The position numbers were made by a program, and so were the translations under genes. Positions 17,377 through 26,511 of a stretch of DNA of 64,000 nt are shown here, in pieces. The DNA is from Phycisphaerales bacterium. GTDB lineage: Bacteria; Planctomycetota; Phycisphaerae; Sedimentisphaerales; Anaerobacaceae. The notes under the pieces are model-generated. The model saw nothing but the letters and a program-made list of their open reading frames with translations. It was not told the DNA's origin and ran no database searches. How positions within the stretch are numbered: the first letter of the stretch is position 1; each line of letters opens with the position of its first letter. The stretch lies in the NCBI GenBank assembly GCA_003141315.1, contig PLLP01000002.1:186001-250000 (forward strand), in the 5' to 3' direction.

Positions 17377-18690
17377 TTAATCATTTGCAGCCAGGGCGGG
17401 CAGGAGCGATTTGGAGGTTTCGGAGTCGTTTTCTCTGTAGATTTTCGCGCCGACCTGATTAAGTCTGTGTTCGATTTTTTCGTAGCCGCGGTCGATGTGA
17501 TAAACCCTGTGTACGATAGTCAGGCCTTCAGCGGCAAGTGCTGCGACGACGAGGGCAGCGGATGCCCGCAGGTCACTTGCCATAACGGGAGCGCCCATAA
17601 GTTTTTCTGCGCCGCAAATTAAAATGGTTGAGCCTTCCTTCCGGAGGTTGGCGGCCATACGGTTGAGTTCAGCGACGTGCATATATCTGTCGGGGAAGAC
17701 TTTTTCAACAATGATGCTGTTGCCTTCCGCCAGCGCCAGCAGGGCCATAAACTGGGCCTGGAGGTCTGTCGGGAAACCGGGATATGGCTGGGTGGTTATG
17801 TCGGCTGGTTTCAAGGGGCCTGTTCTGGAGACTACACAGCCGTCATCGGCGGCAGCGACATCAACGCCGATGCTTCGCAGTTTATCGACGACGGCCATCA
17901 TATCTTCGAGCCGGCAGTTGCACAGGTGCAGGGTTCCCGCGGTGATAGCGGCGGCGGTCATAAAAGTGCCGGCCTCGATTCTGTCGGGGATGACGCTGTG
18001 GTTTGCGGGGTGCAGCTGTTTTACGCCTTCGATGACGAGTCGCGGCGAGCCGATGCCGGAAATTTTTGCACCCATTTTATTGAGGAAGTTTGCCAGGTCG
18101 GAAACTTCCGGTTCGCAGGCGGCGGATTCGATAACAGTTTTTCCTTTGGCGAGGGTTGCAGCCATAAGGACGTTTGCGGTGCCGAGGACGGTCGAGCCGA
18201 AAGGCCCGCCGAGAAAGATTTCGGTACCGATAAGGCCTTGCGGGGCTTCAGCGATGATATAGCCATTTTCCAATTTTATTTTTGCGCCGAGCTGCTGGAG
18301 TCCGCGCAAGTGGATATCGACGGGTCGCAGGCCGATAGAGCAGCCGCCTGGCATTGAGACGGCGGCCTTTCTGCATCGAGCGAGCAGGGGCCCGAGGATG
18401 CAGATGCTTGCCCGCATTTTGCGGACGATTTCATAATCGCCGACGGGATTATCGATTACAGAGGCGTCTATCCTGATGGCGTTGTTGTCGGTTCTTTCGA
18501 TTTTGCAGCCGAGTTCGCTGAGTAATTTTATGCAGACGGAGATGTCGGCGAGGTCGGGTGCGTTTGAAATTGTCGAAACGCCTGGAGCGAGGATTGCCGC
18601 CGCCATTATCGGCAGCGTTGCATTTTTCGAACCATTGACGGAGATTGAACCGTTGAGTTTGACAGGTCCTTCTATGCGAAAGATATCCAT
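17377..18690 (-). CDS. murA: UDP-N-acetylglucosamine 1-carboxyvinyltransferase (MurA)
   Basis: MurA makes the first committed step of peptidoglycan synthesis by adding enolpyruvate from PEP to UDP-GlcNAc. This 437-residue protein has the usual NGSKNATLP N-terminus and the active-site loop PGGCSIGLRPVDIHLRGLQ. The catalytic cysteine (E. coli Cys115) is present, so it should be fosfomycin-sensitive. EAGTFM and the YPGFPTDLQAQ block are also conserved. Length is normal. Peptidoglycan synthesis in this lineage is consistent with current views of Planctomycetota. Confidence 0.97.
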   Translation of the reverse strand: MDIFRIEGPVKLNGSISVNGSKNATLPIMAAAILAPGVSTISNAPDLADISVCIKLLSELGCKIERTDNNAIRIDASVIDNPVGDYEIVRKMRASICILGPLLARCRKAAVSMPGGCSIGLRPVDIHLRGLQQLGAKIKLENGYIIAEAPQGLIGTEIFLGGPFGSTVLGTANVLMAATLAKGKTVIESAACEPEVSDLANFLNKMGAKISGIGSPRLVIEGVKQLHPANHSVIPDRIEAGTFMTAAAITAGTLHLCNCRLEDMMAVVDKLRSIGVDVAAADDGCVVSRTGPLKPADITTQPYPGFPTDLQAQFMALLALAEGNSIIVEKVFPDRYMHVAELNRMAANLRKEGSTILICGAEKLMGAPVMASDLRASAALVVAALAAEGLTIVHRVYHIDRGYEKIEHRLNQVGAKIYRENDSETSKSLLPALAAND

Positions 18691-18765
18691 AATCTATTTT
18701 CCTTGAAAATGCACTGATGATTGTATAAAAGATTAGGGCAGTCGTCAAGTGCGAATGGTGAAGAG

Positions 18766-18840
18766 TTAAGGGTTAAGTGTGTCCCTTCGCTCTGTACCCT
18801 TCACACTTAACTGTTCACCCCTTACTTTCTTTGGGGAGTA
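18766..18840. repeat. Hairpin with degenerate short words upstream of the CPBP gene
   Basis: GTTAAGTGTG pairs with CACACTTAAC around a 20-base loop, beside repeated AGTTAAGGG-like words. It belongs to the family of low-complexity intergenic word repeats that recur at 58220, 60785 and 62221. Confidence 0.45.
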
Positions 18841-18856
18841 TTTGGATGGTGTTTGA

Positions 18857-19711
18857 ATGAAAGAGTTTATCGAAAGAGCTGGATGGGTTTTGCCGGAGGC
18901 GGTTTTGCTGATTGGCGGCGTTGTCGTGTTCTGCGCCTGGTTTTTTCGCACATCGTTCGGCAGAAAGGCGCTAATACAGTCTGAGCCGAGGCGAAATAAT
19001 ATGCCCCTGGCTGTACCGTTTGTTGTGTTGGCCGCATATTTTGTGATTTCACCCTGCATTTTTCTCCTGATACGCAAACGTTGGGATATTGCCGAGATGA
19101 GCGGTCAATATTATTTGGTTTATAATATTGTGACCGGCATTATCGCAATTATTTCTGTCATTGTAATCATTGTGCTCATACGGCGAAGTTTTGTACGCGG
19201 TTTGAAGGGTTTTGGTTTTAATCTTAGAACCATTTTTCGCGATTTCGGGTCGGCGCTGCTGAACCTTTGTGCAATCTGGCCGATTATAATGGCCGTGATA
19301 CTGCTGACGGTTGAAATCGGCAAGTTATTTTATGGGCCTGATTACACTATAGGGCAGCATCAGGAACTGAAAAATATCAGCGCATATCCGCAGCAACTGC
19401 CTCTGCTAATCTCTATCTTTTTGGTGACGGTGCTTATCGGGCCGGTTTTGGAAGAGCTGCTGTTTCGAGGTCTTATTCAGAATATGGTGCGGTCGCTGGG
19501 CTATGGGCCGTGGTCATCGATTGCGATATGTTCGGGTTGCTTTGTGTGTTTTCATGCCTCCCCATCGCATTGGCCGGCACTTTTTATCCTGTCGATGGGC
19601 ATTGGCTATTCTTATGAGCGAAGCGGCTCGATATTCAGGCCGATATTTTTCCACGCCCTCTTTAACGCATTTAACGTTATTGCAACCTTTATTATTGTCA
19701 AACCTGCTTAA
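18857..19711 (+). CDS. CPBP-family intramembrane metalloprotease
   Basis: A 284-residue protein with about seven hydrophobic segments. It has the CPBP/Rce1-type (type II CAAX prenyl protease) motifs EELLFRGL (EExxxR), a central CFHASPSHW with the expected His, and C-terminal FFHALFNAF (HxxxN). Bacterial members are involved in bacteriocin immunity, signalling or membrane protein processing; no substrate is suggested by the neighbours. It is a single gene transcribed away from murA. Confidence 0.85.
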   Translation: MKEFIERAGWVLPEAVLLIGGVVVFCAWFFRTSFGRKALIQSEPRRNNMPLAVPFVVLAAYFVISPCIFLLIRKRWDIAEMSGQYYLVYNIVTGIIAIISVIVIIVLIRRSFVRGLKGFGFNLRTIFRDFGSALLNLCAIWPIIMAVILLTVEIGKLFYGPDYTIGQHQELKNISAYPQQLPLLISIFLVTVLIGPVLEELLFRGLIQNMVRSLGYGPWSSIAICSGCFVCFHASPSHWPALFILSMGIGYSYERSGSIFRPIFFHALFNAFNVIATFIIVKPA

Positions 19712-19859
19712 TACAATTTGATGCGAATAAATAACTGGCGTTTTGGCGGGTTTTTGTTAGACTACCTTGTTTTTATAAAAGAAAGGGTCTGCCTCCCGTA
19801 TCCCGTAAGGGATGCCCAACGGCAAGGGATGGCTTACGCCATGCGGCGGATTACAGGTT

Positions 19860-20672
19860 ATGCTTTTTGCGATAATAAGCGACATACATTCAAACCTCGA
19901 AGCCTTGACGGCGGTGCTTGCCGACATCGACAAGCGGGGCATAAAGACCATTTATTGTCTCGGCGACGTGATTGGCTACGGGCCGAACCCGACTGAATGT
20001 CTCGACCTGGTAATAGCGAGGACTGAATGGTGCGTCCTCGGCAATCACGACTACGCCGTTTTTTATGAGCCTACGAATTTCAATTACGCTGCGGAGCAGG
20101 CCAGTTTCTGGACGCGTGAGGTTCTTGAAGCCGGTCCGCCGATTGCTGAGGCAGAGCCAGGTGCAGCCATAGGCGAACAGACGGGTAAGCAATGGTGGAG
20201 TTTTCTCGGCAGCCTTCCGATGCGGCGGAGCGTGAAGGCAAAACTCGGCGGCTATAATGTGGTGATGGATTTTGTCCACGCATCGCCCAGAAGGCCCATC
20301 AACGAATATATTTTTCCTGATGATGTTTATACCAACCCTGTGAAGGTGCGGGTGATGTTTGACCGCATCAGTCATATCTGTTTTGTCGGGCATACTCATG
20401 TGCCGGGCGTTTTCCTTGATGAGCCTGACTTTTATACGCCGGATGAGCTGGGCGGAGTCTATCCGATAGTCGCAAAAGAAAAGGCAATTATCAATATCGG
20501 CTCGGTGGGCCAGCCGAGAGACAGAGATATCAGGGCGAGCTATGCGTTTGTGGATGATAACGAGCTGCACTTTGTGAGGGTGAGCTATGATGTCGATAAA
20601 ACGGTGCAAAAGATAAAGGCGATAGACCAGTTAGATAATTTCCACGCTGACAGGCTCAAAGAAGGAAGATAA
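19860..20672 (+). CDS. Metallophosphoesterase
   Basis: A 270-residue calcineurin-like phosphoesterase. The metal-binding blocks are SDIHSN, GDVIGYG, GNHD and GHTHVPG. The start at 19860 is chosen because MLFAIISDIHSN is where the family begins; the frame is open for another 16 residues to a GATG within a repeat-like leader. The fold matches the YfcE-like or diadenosine-tetraphosphatase-like bacterial branch, but the substrate is uncertain. The ribosome site is weak. Confidence 0.85.
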   Translation: MLFAIISDIHSNLEALTAVLADIDKRGIKTIYCLGDVIGYGPNPTECLDLVIARTEWCVLGNHDYAVFYEPTNFNYAAEQASFWTREVLEAGPPIAEAEPGAAIGEQTGKQWWSFLGSLPMRRSVKAKLGGYNVVMDFVHASPRRPINEYIFPDDVYTNPVKVRVMFDRISHICFVGHTHVPGVFLDEPDFYTPDELGGVYPIVAKEKAIINIGSVGQPRDRDIRASYAFVDDNELHFVRVSYDVDKTVQKIKAIDQLDNFHADRLKEGR

Positions 20673-20695
20673 AAAAAACAGAACCCAGAATAAGG

Positions 20696-20735
20696 TCCGC
20701 CTTCGGCGGATTCGCCTGCGGCGAACCTGCGGCGG
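20696..20735. repeat. GC mini-palindrome plus extension upstream of yidC
   Basis: TCCGCCTTCGGCGGA (20696-20710) is followed by TTCGCCTGCGGCGAA and CCTGCGGCGGA. It is the longest form of the family and matches 8249-8285 and 62252-62299. Confidence 0.7.
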
Positions 20736-20747
20736 AGAAGACAGAAT

Positions 20748-22757
20748 ATGGAACGAGACAAAAGATTTTTAACGGGATTGGCGATTTTTACGGCAGGCTT
20801 TGTGATTCTCTGCGGCGTGATGGTTTTCCAGAGCGGCCTGTTTAAACAGGCGACGCCTGACAGCTTTATACTGCTGCAAAATGCATCGGAAAACGAATCC
20901 GCGACGGCAACCTTGAGCGCAGCTAAAAAGGAGGACGAGCAGCCTAAGCCCGACGCGCAGAACCAGTACTGGGCCACAGGCGGAGATGCTGAAAAAATAA
21001 TTATCGGCGCAGCGGACCCGAATACCGAGGACCCGCAAAAAGGTTTTCGTTTGCAGCTTGGGCTTTCCTGCTACGGGGCTTCGATAGAACATGCGATTTT
21101 CAGCTGCGGGGCCGGCAAAGGTTTTAACGACCGCAATCCAAAAGGGGCAAGGCCTCTTACTTTGCTTTCACCTGTAAGGACAGCCGACGGCAGCAGGACT
21201 TTATCGATGTCCAATCAATCAATTATCCTCGTCGAGCAGGGTGCGCAGCTTGCGCTCGACAGGCTTTCGTGGAAGCCGCTGGGCCTGAGAAAAAACGATG
21301 ACGGCTCGCAATCTTATAGTTTCTCGGCGGAGATAAATTACGCGGAACTAGAGCCGATACTGAAAATCGTAAAAACTTATACGATATATCCGAAGAGCTA
21401 TCTTGTTGACTGCAATGTCGTGATAAATGACGTATCCATAAAAGACCAGAAGGTTTCCTTCAGTCTTACCGGCCCTGTGGGTATCGGGCATGAAGATAAG
21501 AGAACCAACGACAGAAAGGCCATCGCAGGCTTCATCGACTCCAAGGGGCAGGTTAATGCGGTTATAAAGCCGGTCGCCAATATAATGAAGGCCAAGACCG
21601 ATGCGGATAATCGTTTTGACAAGTCAGGCGAAAATTTTATATGGGCGGCGATAGGCAACAAATATTTTACCGCGATAGTTGTGCCGGCAGCGGACGAGGG
21701 GGCTTTGTATTGTAAATTGATAAGCGACAAGTGGGCGGCATATTACAATGCCGGCCTGAAGGATGGCGTCGCTGATGATACAGTTGGGGTTGGTCTTAAG
21801 GTCGGACCGGAAGTTATCAAATCAAACGAAAGCAAGGTATATAAATTTCAGCTTTACCTGGGGCCGAAAGACAGGGCGGTTTTTGATGGCGACAAACGAT
21901 TCAGGGATTTGGGGTTCGTCAATACAATCGATATGGCCTGCTGCTGTTTCTTCTGTCCGATTATGGCTCTCATAAGGCCGTTGTCGTTCGGATTGATAAC
22001 GCTGATGGACCTGATGTATAAGGTGCTGCCGAATTACGGCGTAGTAATCATAATATTAGTCCTTATCGTTCGGCTTCTTATGCACCCGCTCACACGCAAA
22101 GGCCAGGTGGCGATGAGCAAGATGGGCAAATTATCGCCGATGGTTGAGGAGATAAAAAAGAAATACAGCGGCGATAAGGTCGAGATGAATAAGCAAATGA
22201 TGGCGCTCTACAAAACGCATGGGGCGTCGCCGGTTCTCGGTACGCTGCCAATGCTGCTTCAGATGCCGATATGGGTTGCGCTTTATACGGCTATTGATGC
22301 GAGCATTTCTCTTCGCGGAGCGAAGTTCCTGCCAATCTGGATTACGGATTTGTCGGCGCCGGATTCGGTATTCCATTTCACGCCGGTGAATCTGGTCTTT
22401 TTCAGCGTCAGCGCCATAAATCTTCTGCCGATTCTGATGGGTGTGGCGTTCTATGTGCAGCAGAAACTTACGCCCCAGCAGCCGACGGCCGGCAATGCGC
22501 AGCTTGCCCAGCAGCAGAAAATTATGATGGTGATGATGCCTGTGATGTTTCCGATTATGCTTTATTCGGCTCCGTCGGGGCTGAACCTGTATATAATGGC
22601 CAGCACTTTCGGCGGCGCTATCGAGCAGTATGTAATCAAAAAGCATATTGAAGAGCGCGAGCAGACAGAGGGGTCAGGCATGGTTTCGGCAACCAGCAAG
22701 ACTGGCGGCAAAATAAAAAAGAAAAAAGCGAAACCATTTTTCAAAAAATATATGTAA
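20748..22757 (+). CDS. yidC: Membrane protein insertase YidC
   Basis: YidC inserts and folds inner-membrane proteins, alone or with SecYEG. The 669 residues begin with one membrane helix (residues about 8-28). A large periplasmic beta-domain (about 30-370) follows, as in diderm YidC, then the conserved core of five helices (about 390-630) with MHPLTRKGQVAMSKM and the NLYIMAST block. The tail is basic (KKKKAKPFFKKYM), typical of ribosome binding. Position next to mnmE and dnaA is the classic origin-region arrangement, though rpmH and rnpA are absent here. Confidence 0.96.
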   Translation: MERDKRFLTGLAIFTAGFVILCGVMVFQSGLFKQATPDSFILLQNASENESATATLSAAKKEDEQPKPDAQNQYWATGGDAEKIIIGAADPNTEDPQKGFRLQLGLSCYGASIEHAIFSCGAGKGFNDRNPKGARPLTLLSPVRTADGSRTLSMSNQSIILVEQGAQLALDRLSWKPLGLRKNDDGSQSYSFSAEINYAELEPILKIVKTYTIYPKSYLVDCNVVINDVSIKDQKVSFSLTGPVGIGHEDKRTNDRKAIAGFIDSKGQVNAVIKPVANIMKAKTDADNRFDKSGENFIWAAIGNKYFTAIVVPAADEGALYCKLISDKWAAYYNAGLKDGVADDTVGVGLKVGPEVIKSNESKVYKFQLYLGPKDRAVFDGDKRFRDLGFVNTIDMACCCFFCPIMALIRPLSFGLITLMDLMYKVLPNYGVVIIILVLIVRLLMHPLTRKGQVAMSKMGKLSPMVEEIKKKYSGDKVEMNKQMMALYKTHGASPVLGTLPMLLQMPIWVALYTAIDASISLRGAKFLPIWITDLSAPDSVFHFTPVNLVFFSVSAINLLPILMGVAFYVQQKLTPQQPTAGNAQLAQQQKIMMVMMPVMFPIMLYSAPSGLNLYIMASTFGGAIEQYVIKKHIEEREQTEGSGMVSATSKTGGKIKKKKAKPFFKKYM

Positions 22758-22770
22758 AGACAGAACCCAG

Positions 22771-22790
22771 TCCGCCACACGAATGGCGGA
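22771..22790. repeat. Mini-palindrome between yidC and mnmE
   Basis: TCCGCCACACGAATGGCGGA. Degenerate AATTCGG/AATTTGG words follow. Confidence 0.55.
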
Positions 22791-22884
22791 TCTCCGAAAT
22801 TCGGAATTGGAAATTTGGAATTTTTACGGGAAGGTTCGCTTTTGAATTTTTCACACGGGTTATAACCCTTGCGACTTGTGACTT

Positions 22885-24315
22885 ATGTATCAGTCAGGCG
22901 ACACAATTGCGGCGATAAGCTCGCCGGCGGTGGGCGGCAGGGTGATTATACGCATAAGCGGGCCGGAGGCCGTGCCGGCGGCATCTGAATTATTCAAACC
23001 CAAATTAAAAAATCTGCATCGCGGTATCAGTTTTGGCAGGGCTGTGATTGATTCGCAAACTCTCGTCGATGCGAAGATTTATTTTTTCAGGTCGCCGCAT
23101 TCCTATACCGGGGAGGATATTGTTGAGATTCATCTTTATGCCAATCGGCAGGTCTGCGATGCCCTGATGGAGAAATTGTTTTCCCCGATTCACCGGCGGT
23201 GCAGGCAGGCTGGGCCGGGTGAATTTACCGCCAGGAGTTTTTTGAACGGTAAAATCGACCTTTCCCAGGCGGAGGCGGTGAGTCAGATAATTTCCGGCAG
23301 CAATAAATTTCAGATTGATTCCGCTGAGAAGCTGCTTTCGGGCCGGCTGACAGAAATTACGGAGAAAATCTGTCGTGAACTGCTGGATTGCCTTAGCCTG
23401 TTGGAGGCGGGGCTGGATTTCAGCGAAGAGACGATTGAGTTCATTTCGCCGCAGGCGAACAGGCAGGTCGCACAAAGACTGAAAAAAGCGAAAGGGAAGC
23501 TGGATGATTTGCTGGCAGGCGCTATCAGTTATGAGATTACCGCGGAGCTTCCATCCGTCGGGATAGCAGGAGCGCCGAACGCCGGCAAGAGCAGCCTCTT
23601 TAACAGGCTGCTGGGGGAAAAGAGAAGCATTGTGTCGGGGACGCGAAAAACCACACGCGATATTCTTACCGGCACGATGACGATGGGCGAAAACCGGTGC
23701 GTTATTTTCGATTGTGCGGGCCTGCTGGAAAGGCCGCGGGGTATTATCGAGCGGTTGTCCGGCCAGGCGGCAATTGAAGGGCTGAATAACTCTAATGTGG
23801 TTATCTTCTGTGTGGATATTTCCAAAAGTATTGCGGACTTTGCCGCGGACGTGCGGGTGCGGGATTTAATAAAGCCGAAATCTATTTTATGTGTTGCGAC
23901 GAAAGCAGACCTTTTATCCAGTTCACAGCTTTCGAAAAGCAGGGGGTATCTGCGGAAAGTATTTGGCGCAGATTTTCTTTTGGTAAGCTCGAAGACGGGC
24001 TTTGGCATTGAGCGTTTAAAAAAGACAATCGACAGGAAAATTATAGCATCGGTCTTCGGCACAAAGGTTCGCAGCGGGCAATTCGGCGTATTGCAGGATA
24101 TGGCAGCCCTTACAAGCAGGCACAAACAAGCTGTTCGCGATGCTGTAGAGTCAATAAAAGAGGCTGGTTTAGCTCTCGGAGAAAACAACTGCGAGGCAGC
24201 CTCAATGTTTATACGCTCAGCTGTGCAGGAACTCGGCGATATTGGCTCCGCTGCCGGCGGAATCGATGAGCAGGTGCTCGACAGAATATTCAGCACGTTC
24301 TGCGTCGGCAAATAG
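22885..24315 (+). CDS. mnmE: tRNA uridine-5-carboxymethylaminomethyl GTPase MnmE
   Basis: MnmE works with MnmG to modify U34 of certain tRNAs. The 476 residues have the N-terminal tetrahydrofolate-binding domain (DTIAAISSPAVGGRVIIRISGP), a helical domain, and a G domain with the P-loop GAPNAGKSS (residues about 230-238), TTRD switch, DCAGL and TKAD. The protein ends with the catalytic FCVGK motif (FCxGK). A Tyr-containing NSYTG-type segment (PHSYTGEDIVEIH) is also conserved. Length and domains are normal. Confidence 0.96.
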   Translation: MYQSGDTIAAISSPAVGGRVIIRISGPEAVPAASELFKPKLKNLHRGISFGRAVIDSQTLVDAKIYFFRSPHSYTGEDIVEIHLYANRQVCDALMEKLFSPIHRRCRQAGPGEFTARSFLNGKIDLSQAEAVSQIISGSNKFQIDSAEKLLSGRLTEITEKICRELLDCLSLLEAGLDFSEETIEFISPQANRQVAQRLKKAKGKLDDLLAGAISYEITAELPSVGIAGAPNAGKSSLFNRLLGEKRSIVSGTRKTTRDILTGTMTMGENRCVIFDCAGLLERPRGIIERLSGQAAIEGLNNSNVVIFCVDISKSIADFAADVRVRDLIKPKSILCVATKADLLSSSQLSKSRGYLRKVFGADFLLVSSKTGFGIERLKKTIDRKIIASVFGTKVRSGQFGVLQDMAALTSRHKQAVRDAVESIKEAGLALGENNCEAASMFIRSAVQELGDIGSAAGGIDEQVLDRIFSTFCVGK

Positions 24316-24369
24316 TTGCCGACACATCACGGCAAGCTTAAAACTTAAAAATAAAAACTCAAAACCTAA

Positions 24370-24384
24370 TCCGCTTTCGGCGGA
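24370..24384. repeat. Mini-palindrome between mnmE and dnaA
   Basis: TCCGCTTTCGGCGGA, one mismatch from the family core. Related AAGCGGATTGGCG and CCGCCTGCCGGCGG words occur at about 24563 and 24621 in the same gap. Confidence 0.5.
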
Positions 24385-24390
24385 GCGGTT

Positions 24391-24501
24391 GGTTTCCACG
24401 GCTTTTCCACAATCAAAGGTTATGATGTGCAAAACCTGTGAAAAACAAATTATTTTTGGCTGTAAGTTGAATTGCGACATAGACAACTGCGATGTGGAAA
24501 A
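24391..24501. other. Putative replication origin: DnaA-box cluster
   Basis: Just upstream of dnaA there are two 8/9 matches to TTATCCACA in opposite orientations: TTTTCCACA at 24403-24411 and TGTGGAAAA at 24493-24501. Weaker sites lie at 24392-24400 and 24437-24445. The flanking genes are yidC, mnmE and dnaA, as in many bacterial origins. The AT-rich unwinding stretch is short (AAATTATTTTT at about 24446), which keeps this a prediction. Nothing else is visible in the gap from 24316 to 24718 apart from short palindromes. Confidence 0.55.
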
Positions 24502-24718
24502 GAAAAGCTGCAGAATCGTATTGAATAGTTTTTCGCCAAACCAATAATAGCATAAAGTGGTTCGCCGAAAGCGGATTGGCGAGTTGTTTTTTCGCCGGAC
24601 GAATGATTAAAGAAGTCTGCCGCCTGCCGGCGGTTCGATATCGAGGCTTTGGAGAGTGAACAAAATCGAGCCGTAAGTTGGAAGCGGATGAAGTAATAGA
24701 GCAAGGAGGTTTTTGTTT

Positions 24719-26155
24719 ATGCAGGTCGCCGTCAGGGATGATACGAGGTCCGCCGTCGGCGGGCCGGTTTGTTTCGAGGACAGGATAAGCGAAAAAATTG
24801 CCGAGAAGGTCGGGCAGCAGAAGTATAAAATCTGGTTCGAGAATTCTGTCCGGCTGAATCTTTGCGAGGATTTTCTTAAGGTTGCCGTTGCGAACCTGTT
24901 TATTGCGAACTGGATAGAAGGCCGTTTCGCGAAACAGATTTCAGCAGCGGCGAAGGAGGTAACAGGCGAGGAAAAGAAATTAACTTTTGTGATAGATGCT
25001 GCGGTCGCCGGCCATAGAAGAGGAGTTTCGATTGATGGGCATAGTTCTGTTGAGCGTAAGGCCGAAGAACTGGCAGGCCCGGCTGTAAGGAGCAGGCCGC
25101 CAAGGAGCGCGCCGAAATTTACGCTCGATAGTTACGTCGTCGGCAACTCCAATCAGGTCGCATACAACGCCGCACTATCGGTCATAAGAGATGATAAAGT
25201 GTCATTTAATCCGCTGTTTGTTCACGGAGGGTACGGGGTCGGCAAGACTCACCTGCTGCAAGGGATATGTAATGCGGTAAGCCGCAACCGGCCCGGAACT
25301 GTTTGGCTGTATCTGTCAGCGGAAGATTTCGTCAATCAGTTTGTGCTGGCCTTGAAGACAAAAAAGCTGGAGGCTTTTCGCCATCGAATGAGACAAACGG
25401 ATTTGCTGGCAATCGATGACATTCACTTCCTGGCCAGTAAGCCATCAACACAGGAGGAATTCCTGCACACGTTTAATTCAATCGACCTCGCTGGCAGGCA
25501 GGTCGTTCTGGCTTCGGACGCACACCCAAAATTGATAAGGGAGCTTTCGGAGAAGCTCGTGAATCGTTTTATTAGCGGAATGGTGGTGAAGATTGAGTGC
25601 CCCGATTTTCAAACGCGCTGCCAGATTATCAGGCAATTCGCAGTCGCCAAAAGTGTAAGTATTCCTGAGGCGGCGGTGAAATACGTTGCGGAAAATCTGC
25701 GTTCGAGTGTTCGGGAGCTGGAGGGAGCGGTGCTGAAGGTGGCCGCATATTCTGCGGTGCAGGGGAGAAGTATTGAGCTGGGACTTACAAAAGAAATCCT
25801 CGCCGAACATCTGGCGAGGATGGACCCGGTAGTGCACATCACAGATATCGAAGCTGCGGTTGCCGGCTTTTTTAGTCTGACGCCTGCCGACCTGCATTCT
25901 ACACGAAAGGACAGGACGGCTTCGCTCGCGAGGCATTTCAGTATGTACTTAGCCAGAAAGCTTACGAAAATGTCGACGCCGGAAATCGGCAGAAGCTGCG
26001 GAAACAAAAACCACGCAACCGTGATTGTGGCGTGCAGGCAGGTTGAGGCGATGCTCAGTCAGAATCAGCAGATGCACTGGCAGAGCCCGGCGGGCAACCG
26101 CGTGGCAAAGGCGAAGACAATATTAGCCACTCTCGAAAACATCATCGCTGGCTGA
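24719..26155 (+). CDS. dnaA: Chromosomal replication initiator DnaA
   Basis: DnaA binds DnaA boxes and opens the origin. The 478 residues show domain I (KIWFENSVRLNLCEDFLKVAV), an AAA+ domain III with Walker A GGYGVGKTHLL (about residue 175), Walker B LLAIDDIHFLA, and domain IV with the signature KMSTPEIGRSCGNKNHATV. The ATG at 24719 follows AAGGAGG (24703-24709) by 9 bases; the TTG at 24713 would leave only 3. Residues about 9-16 (RSAVGGPV) are encoded by a GC mini-palindrome inserted near the 5' end. Confidence 0.97.
   Translation: MQVAVRDDTRSAVGGPVCFEDRISEKIAEKVGQQKYKIWFENSVRLNLCEDFLKVAVANLFIANWIEGRFAKQISAAAKEVTGEEKKLTFVIDAAVAGHRRGVSIDGHSSVERKAEELAGPAVRSRPPRSAPKFTLDSYVVGNSNQVAYNAALSVIRDDKVSFNPLFVHGGYGVGKTHLLQGICNAVSRNRPGTVWLYLSAEDFVNQFVLALKTKKLEAFRHRMRQTDLLAIDDIHFLASKPSTQEEFLHTFNSIDLAGRQVVLASDAHPKLIRELSEKLVNRFISGMVVKIECPDFQTRCQIIRQFAVAKSVSIPEAAVKYVAENLRSSVRELEGAVLKVAAYSAVQGRSIELGLTKEILAEHLARMDPVVHITDIEAAVAGFFSLTPADLHSTRKDRTASLARHFSMYLARKLTKMSTPEIGRSCGNKNHATVIVACRQVEAMLSQNQQMHWQSPAGNRVAKAKTILATLENIIAG
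24749..24763. repeat. Mini-palindrome inside dnaA
   Basis: TCCGCCGTCGGCGGG within codons about 11-15, before the conserved part of domain I. Confidence 0.55.
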
Positions 26156-26184
26156 GTGAAGCGAGAGACAAGTCTTAATATACA

Positions 26185-26272
26185 GGCAACCTCTAAAAAT
26201 ATGTTTATGAAACCATTATTTTTGACCGCTCCCTTACGGTCGCGGCTCTGATTTCCTGAATTTTAAGAGGTT
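26185..26272 (+). repeat. 85-bp inverted-repeat element, copy 2, with flanking direct repeats
   Basis: The ends are inverted repeats (CAACCTCTAAAAAT left, ATTTTAAGAGGTTG right). The core is GACCGCTCCCTTACGGTCGC then GGCTCTGATTTCCTGAA. The element is flanked by identical 13-bp direct repeats GTCTTAATATACA (26172-26184 and 26273-26285), as expected of a target duplication; the last base of the right end is shared. It lies 30 bases after the dnaA stop. The gap up to 26511 also holds the hairpin at 26305 and no gene. Confidence 0.8.
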
Positions 26273-26304
26273 GTCTTAATATACAATACACATTTAAAAC
26301 GGAA

Positions 26305-26327
26305 GCGGCCTCGACTATCGAGGCCGC
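26305..26327. terminator. Perfect 10-bp hairpin after dnaA
   Basis: GCGGCCTCGA-cta-TCGAGGCCGC. It lacks a strong T tract (CCTAATTTCG follows), so it may be a processing or weak termination structure. Confidence 0.45.
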
Positions 26328-26511
26328 CCTAATTTCGTACCGGAGGAGGATGATGTCTGTTTTATTATCTGCTCAAATTTACGCAGTTTAGGCCGGCTTG
26401 TTCGGCAATATGTGAAAATTTATAACCTGTTTTTGAAAAATAGATTATAATTGCTTTGCCGGACAGACTTTATGTTGGGCAAAAAACGCAAATTTTTTTG
26501 GAGATGCGATT

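Noticed and set aside
24242-24547. A 101-codon plus-strand frame overlapping the end of mnmE and the origin region
   Set aside because: It overlaps mnmE in another frame and has no ribosome site or recognisable domain; the DnaA-box cluster lies within it.
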